Shown: positions 4,721-7,722 of the stretch, piece after piece
Layout of the letters: the number at the start of each line of letters is the position of its first letter
Numbering within the stretch: position 1 is the stretch's first letter
Made by a program: the position numbers and the translations under genes
NCBI GenBank assembly: GCA_934434905.1
Contig: CAKSAI010000142.1
Span: 1-7,722, forward strand
Origin: an uncultured Lachnospiraceae bacterium
GTDB taxonomy: Bacteria > Bacillota > Clostridia > Lachnospirales > Lachnospiraceae
Reading direction: 5' to 3'
Length of the DNA: 7,722 bases
The notes under the pieces: generated by a model
What the model saw: only the letters and a program-made list of their open reading frames with translations
The model's database searches: none
Told to the model about the DNA's origin: nothing

Positions 4721-5464
4721 ATGAAAATTTATCAAGCTAAGAATTATCAGGAAATGAGCAGAAAGGCGGCCAACATTATTTCCGCCCAGATCATTATGAA
4801 GCCGGACGCTGTGCTTGGACTGGCTACAGGCTCCACACCTATCGGAACCTACCAGCAGCTGATCGACTGGTATAAAAAGGGTGATCTGGACTTTTCCGAG
4901 ATCCGTTCCGTCAATCTGGACGAGTATAAAGGCCTGCCCGCGGATAACGACCAGAGCTATGCGTATTTCATGCGAACCAACCTGTTCGACTCCGTAAATA
5001 TCAAGAAGGAAAACACTTACATTCCCAACGGTCTGGAGGAGGACATCGCGAAAGAATGTGCGCGCTACAACTCCATCATCCATACCCTGGGCGGTATCGA
5101 CTTACAGCTCCTTGGCCTTGGCGGCAACGGACATATCGGCTTCAACGAGCCGGGAGCAGCCTACGAGAAGGAGACCCACTGTGTTAAGCTCACGGAGAAT
5201 ACCATCCAGGCCAATTCCCGTTTTTTTGAGAAGCTGGAAGATGTGCCTCGCTACGCTTACACCACCGGGATCAAGAATATCATGCAGGCCAGAAGGATTC
5301 TCCTGATCGCTTCCGGTGAAAACAAGGCGGATGCACTGTACCGTTCCCTGTTTGGCCCCATCACTCCGGCAGTTCCCGCCTCCATCCTGCAGTTGCACAA
5401 CAATGTTACCGTTGTAGCTGACGAGGCAGCCTTGTCTGTCTGCCGCCAGCATCAGTGTATCTAA
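4721..5464 (+). CDS. nagB: Glucosamine-6-phosphate deaminase NagB
   Basis: A 247-residue cytoplasmic enzyme converting glucosamine-6-phosphate to fructose-6-phosphate and ammonia, the step that feeds amino sugars into glycolysis. Landmarks: the phosphate-binding LGLATGSTPIGTY (32-44), VNLDEYKGL (64-72) with Asp67 equivalent to the catalytic Asp72 of E. coli NagB, and LGLGGNGHIGFNEPG (131-145) with His138 and Glu143 as the other catalytic residues. Asn136 stands where E. coli has Asp141; as I recall, Asn is common in Gram-positive NagB. The length matches the short Bacillus-type enzyme and not the 266-residue allosteric E. coli form. The ATG at 4721 follows GGAG (4711-4714). It is first in an operon with nagA, 13 bases apart, and divergent from the RpiR gene. 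Confidence 0.96.
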   Translation: MKIYQAKNYQEMSRKAANIISAQIIMKPDAVLGLATGSTPIGTYQQLIDWYKKGDLDFSEIRSVNLDEYKGLPADNDQSYAYFMRTNLFDSVNIKKENTYIPNGLEEDIAKECARYNSIIHTLGGIDLQLLGLGGNGHIGFNEPGAAYEKETHCVKLTENTIQANSRFFEKLEDVPRYAYTTGIKNIMQARRILLIASGENKADALYRSLFGPITPAVPASILQLHNNVTVVADEAALSVCRQHQCI

Positions 5465-5477
5465 GGAGGTATAACCG

Positions 5478-6578
5478 ATGATCATCAAAAATGGACTTGT
5501 CTTCGAACCGGACGGAACCTTCCTACAGCGTGACCTGTTTGTGGACAGCGATCACCGGATTGCAGCAACAGGCGATCCTGCGGATCCTGTCGTCTATGAC
5601 GCCAGCGGGCTCTACGTGATTCCCGGATTGGTAGACGTCCATATCCATGGTGCTGTGGGCCATGACTTCTGCGACAACAATGCAGAGGGTCTTAGTGCCA
5701 TATCTGCTTACTTAAAGGCGCACGGAATCACCTCCTTCTGCCCCACCTCCATGACACTGCCGACAGAGGATCTGAAGCAGATCTTCGCAAGCGCCGGGAA
5801 GGTTCCCACAGATGCCGCACATGCCGGCATCGTGGGAATCCATATGGAAGGCCCCTATATCTCTCCGGCCAAGAAGGGCGCACAGAAGGAAGACTACATC
5901 GTAGCCCCGGATATCGACACCTTTCGGGAGCTGAATGATTCCTGCAACGGTCTGATCCGGCTGGTTACACTTGCACCGGAGCTGCCGGGCTCCATGGAAT
6001 TTATCCGGGCACTCCACGATGAGGTTGCTATCTCTCTGGGGCATTCGGTGGCAGATTATGACACGGCTTCCCAGGCTTTTGCCGCCGGGGCCAACCATGC
6101 CACTCATCTGTTTAACGCCATGCCTCCTTTGCTGCACCGGGATCCCGGCATTATCGGAGCCGCCTTCGACAATCCCCATGTGATGGTAGAGGTGATCTGT
6201 GACGGAATTCATATCACCCCCTCTGTCATCCGCATGATCTTCCGGCTATTCGGCGAGGATCGGGTCATCCTGATCAGTGATGCCATGCGGGCCACCGGCA
6301 TGGAAGACGGTGTCTACGAATTGGGCGGCCAACAGGTCTTCAAGAAGGGAAGCCGGGCCACACTTGCAGACGGCACGCTGGCAGGCTCTGCGACCAACCT
6401 GTTTGACTGCATGCGCCATGCAGTTTCCTTTGGGATTCCGCTGACCTCCGCGATCAAGGCCGCCACATGTAACCCTGCCAGAAGCATCGGCAACGACCGC
6501 ATCGGAAGTCTTGCTCCCGGGAAAGAGGCAGATATCCTGCTGCTGGATCAAGAACTTTCTCTGGTAAAGGTGCTGTAA
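5478..6578 (+). CDS. nagA: N-acetylglucosamine-6-phosphate deacetylase NagA
   Basis: A 366-residue amidohydrolase that removes acetate from GlcNAc-6-phosphate to give the NagB substrate. Metal and substrate landmarks in order: PGLVDVHIHG (49-58, the HxH pair His55/His57), HMEGPY (122-127, metal-binding Glu124), LGHS (187-190, His189), HATHLFNAM (207-215, His210), and LISDAM (265-270) with catalytic Asp268. CDGIH (241-245) and GSATNLFDC (303-311) are also typical of the family. The ribosome binding site AAGGAGGT (5463-5470) overlaps the nagB stop codon, and the ATG follows at 5478, so the two genes are tightly linked. The reading frame is complete, only slightly shorter than usual, with no missing catalytic residue. 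A strong terminator follows at 6610. Confidence 0.96.
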   Translation: MIIKNGLVFEPDGTFLQRDLFVDSDHRIAATGDPADPVVYDASGLYVIPGLVDVHIHGAVGHDFCDNNAEGLSAISAYLKAHGITSFCPTSMTLPTEDLKQIFASAGKVPTDAAHAGIVGIHMEGPYISPAKKGAQKEDYIVAPDIDTFRELNDSCNGLIRLVTLAPELPGSMEFIRALHDEVAISLGHSVADYDTASQAFAAGANHATHLFNAMPPLLHRDPGIIGAAFDNPHVMVEVICDGIHITPSVIRMIFRLFGEDRVILISDAMRATGMEDGVYELGGQQVFKKGSRATLADGTLAGSATNLFDCMRHAVSFGIPLTSAIKAATCNPARSIGNDRIGSLAPGKEADILLLDQELSLVKVL

Positions 6579-6609
6579 AAAGTCAATGATTCGTATAGCA
6601 TAATTATTC

Positions 6610-6651
6610 AGAGCCACATGCGCAAACTCACTGCATTGTGGCTCTATTTTT
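6610..6651 (+). terminator. Intrinsic terminator of nagBA
   Basis: AGAGCCAC (6610-6617) pairs with GTGGCTCT (6638-6645). After a one-base bulge (6637), ATGC (6618-6621) pairs with GCAT (6633-6636), giving a 12 bp stem and an 11-base loop. TATTTTTG follows directly. It lies 31 bases after the nagA stop and 13 bases before the convergent pilin gene's stop. On the minus strand the hairpin is followed by GAATAATTATG, a poor U-tract, so it mainly serves nagBA; weak two-way use is possible. Confidence 0.88.
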
Positions 6652-6658
6652 GCATAGA

Positions 6659-7722
6659 TTACTTCCGTCTTCTCCGCCACCCGCTCACGAGAAGCCAGGC
6701 TGTGCTGCTTAAGCACATGCCGGCATACAGCCAGGGGGCAGCTTCATCCCCGGTCTTCGGCGGCACTTCCACGGGTGCATTCGTAAGCTCTGCCGTAAGC
6801 TCCAAAACCGCTTGCCCCTGTGCCTGATAGGCTACCTCCACCGGGACGGCTTCGTCCGTCCTCACGTACCCGGCGGGTGCCTGAAGCTCCTTCACATAAT
6901 ATCTTCCCATGGGAAGCAGCAGTGCAAAGACAGCGATGCCGTCTTCGCCTGTTATGGCCTGTCCCAGCTCCACATCCTTCTTCACGATCACCGTGCCGTC
7001 ATCCGCCAAAATATCTTCCGCAGCATACAATCCCAGCACTGCTCCTGGAAGCATTCTTCCGTCCTTTGCATCTGTTTTCTTCACGGAGACCCGCGACTTC
7101 TGATACGCATTGCTTACCGTGAGATTTGCATAGATAACAGGCGTCTCATCGTCTGCATAAGCCAGTGTGACAAGCTGTTCCTTTTCACCTGCAACATAGC
7201 CATAGGGCGCCTCCACCTCCACAACACGGTAGGTTCCAAGGGGCAGCTTCGCAAGCACTGCCTGCCCATCTGCGCCAGTCACAAGAGTTGCCACCAGGTC
7301 GCCTTTACGGTAATAGCAGGTACGCACTCCGCTTTCATCCGTCTGACCGTCCGCCGTATAGATATCCTCCGCAGCATAAATCTCGAATTTTGCCCCGGCA
7401 AGCGGCATCTCCTGAAACAGAAACATACTTTTTCCAAAGTCCTTCAACACCTCGCCCCGCTTCTCGATCCGCAGCTGTCCAACTGTCGGTGCATTTACAT
7501 ATTCCACCTCGATGACAGCCTCCTGCGTATCCTCATCGACCCGGTAGGCTGTATCGGTATCCACCGCAATAACGACATGATCCTTATTTCTCACATATCC
7601 GGCGGGCGCTGTCACCTCCTCGATCCGGTAATTTCCCACCGGCAAAGTCTCCGGGAGAATCAGATCTCCGTCCTCATCCGTAAAAAAGGATGTATGCTCC
7701 ACCTTGGAGGGATACGTGGTAT
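6659..7722 (-). CDS. SpaA-type pilin/Cna_B-repeat surface protein, C-terminal part
   Basis: An incomplete gene; its 5' end lies beyond the right edge, and the frame stays open to 7722. A GTG at 7702 lies inside a domain and is not a real start. The visible 353 residues hold two complete SpaA/Cna_B prealbumin-like repeats (about 81-205 and 209-315) and the end of a third (1-78). Each ends in a YxxxE...AP(A/Y)GYV block (31-43, 164-176, 274-286). In such folds the block Glu (35, 168, 278) and a Lys on the first strand (Lys87, Lys214/215) form an internal isopeptide bond; assigning those residues is inference. The C-terminus is a sortase signal: VPPKTGD (319-325), a hydrophobic span (about 328-348), then RRRRK. 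Proline replaces the leucine of LPxTG. The protein is probably cell-wall anchored, as an adhesin or pilus subunit. It is convergent with nagA and shows no functional link to it. Confidence 0.9.
   Translation of the reverse strand, partial: TTYPSKVEHTSFFTDEDGDLILPETLPVGNYRIEEVTAPAGYVRNKDHVVIAVDTDTAYRVDEDTQEAVIEVEYVNAPTVGQLRIEKRGEVLKDFGKSMFLFQEMPLAGAKFEIYAAEDIYTADGQTDESGVRTCYYRKGDLVATLVTGADGQAVLAKLPLGTYRVVEVEAPYGYVAGEKEQLVTLAYADDETPVIYANLTVSNAYQKSRVSVKKTDAKDGRMLPGAVLGLYAAEDILADDGTVIVKKDVELGQAITGEDGIAVFALLLPMGRYYVKELQAPAGYVRTDEAVPVEVAYQAQGQAVLELTAELTNAPVEVPPKTGDEAAPWLYAGMCLSSTAWLLVSGWRRRRK

Noticed and set aside
1..7722. CRISPR array, toxin-antitoxin, phage or defence genes
   Set aside because: Every sizeable region is accounted for by metabolic, regulatory or surface-protein genes. 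The only repeats are two copies of a palindromic element, without the regular spacer structure of a CRISPR array.

Overview
The window looks like chromosomal DNA from a gut Clostridia bacterium, most likely of the Lachnospiraceae. This is inferred from the protein content (a bifidobacterial-type N-acetylhexosamine kinase, a short Gram-positive NagB, a SpaA-type pilin with a sorting signal), from strong AGGAGG-type ribosome binding sites and from AT-rich intergenic promoters. No marker gene is present to fix the species. Most of the sequence is an amino-sugar utilisation locus.

Layout, left to right. (1) 1-166 is non-coding and holds two near-identical ~50 bp direct repeats with internal palindromes, resembling a REP-like intergenic element. 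(2) 167-2634, minus strand, is a three-gene operon read right to left: a sugar-1-phosphate nucleotidyltransferase (1717-2634), an NahK-type N-acetylhexosamine 1-kinase (498-1631) and a small MGMT/alkyltransferase-like protein (167-505) whose start overlaps the kinase stop. (3) 2635-2775 is a compact divergent control region with two TTTGCACAA direct repeats exactly 21 bp apart and a 7-bp-arm inverted repeat. (4) 2776-3654, plus strand, is an AraC-family regulator. (5) 3644-4459, minus strand, is an RpiR-family SIS-domain regulator whose 3' end overlaps that of the AraC gene by 11 bp. (6) 4460-4720 is a pyrimidine-rich divergent control region with several TTTCA/TGAAA dyads. (7) 4721-6578, plus strand, is nagB-nagA. 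(8) 6610-6651 is a clear intrinsic terminator. (9) 6659-7722, minus strand, is the C-terminal part of a SpaA/Cna_B-repeat surface protein with a PPKTG sorting signal; its 5' end lies outside the window.

How the genes may work together. NahK makes GlcNAc-1-P or GalNAc-1-P from free N-acetylhexosamine, such as that released from mucin or milk-oligosaccharide galacto-/lacto-N-biose. The neighbouring nucleotidyltransferase could turn this into UDP-HexNAc. NagA and NagB take GlcNAc-6-P through GlcN-6-P to fructose-6-P. The window thus holds an anabolic (1-phosphate) and a catabolic (6-phosphate) route for amino sugars, each beside its own regulator: AraC for the first, RpiR for the second. No transporter, glycosidase or phosphorylase is visible here.

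I see no defence system, CRISPR array, prophage or RNA gene. The most interesting signals are the AraC-like operator architecture, the dyads around nagB, the kinase/nucleotidyltransferase pairing, the cysteine-containing but otherwise ATL-like MGMT protein, and the left-end repeats.
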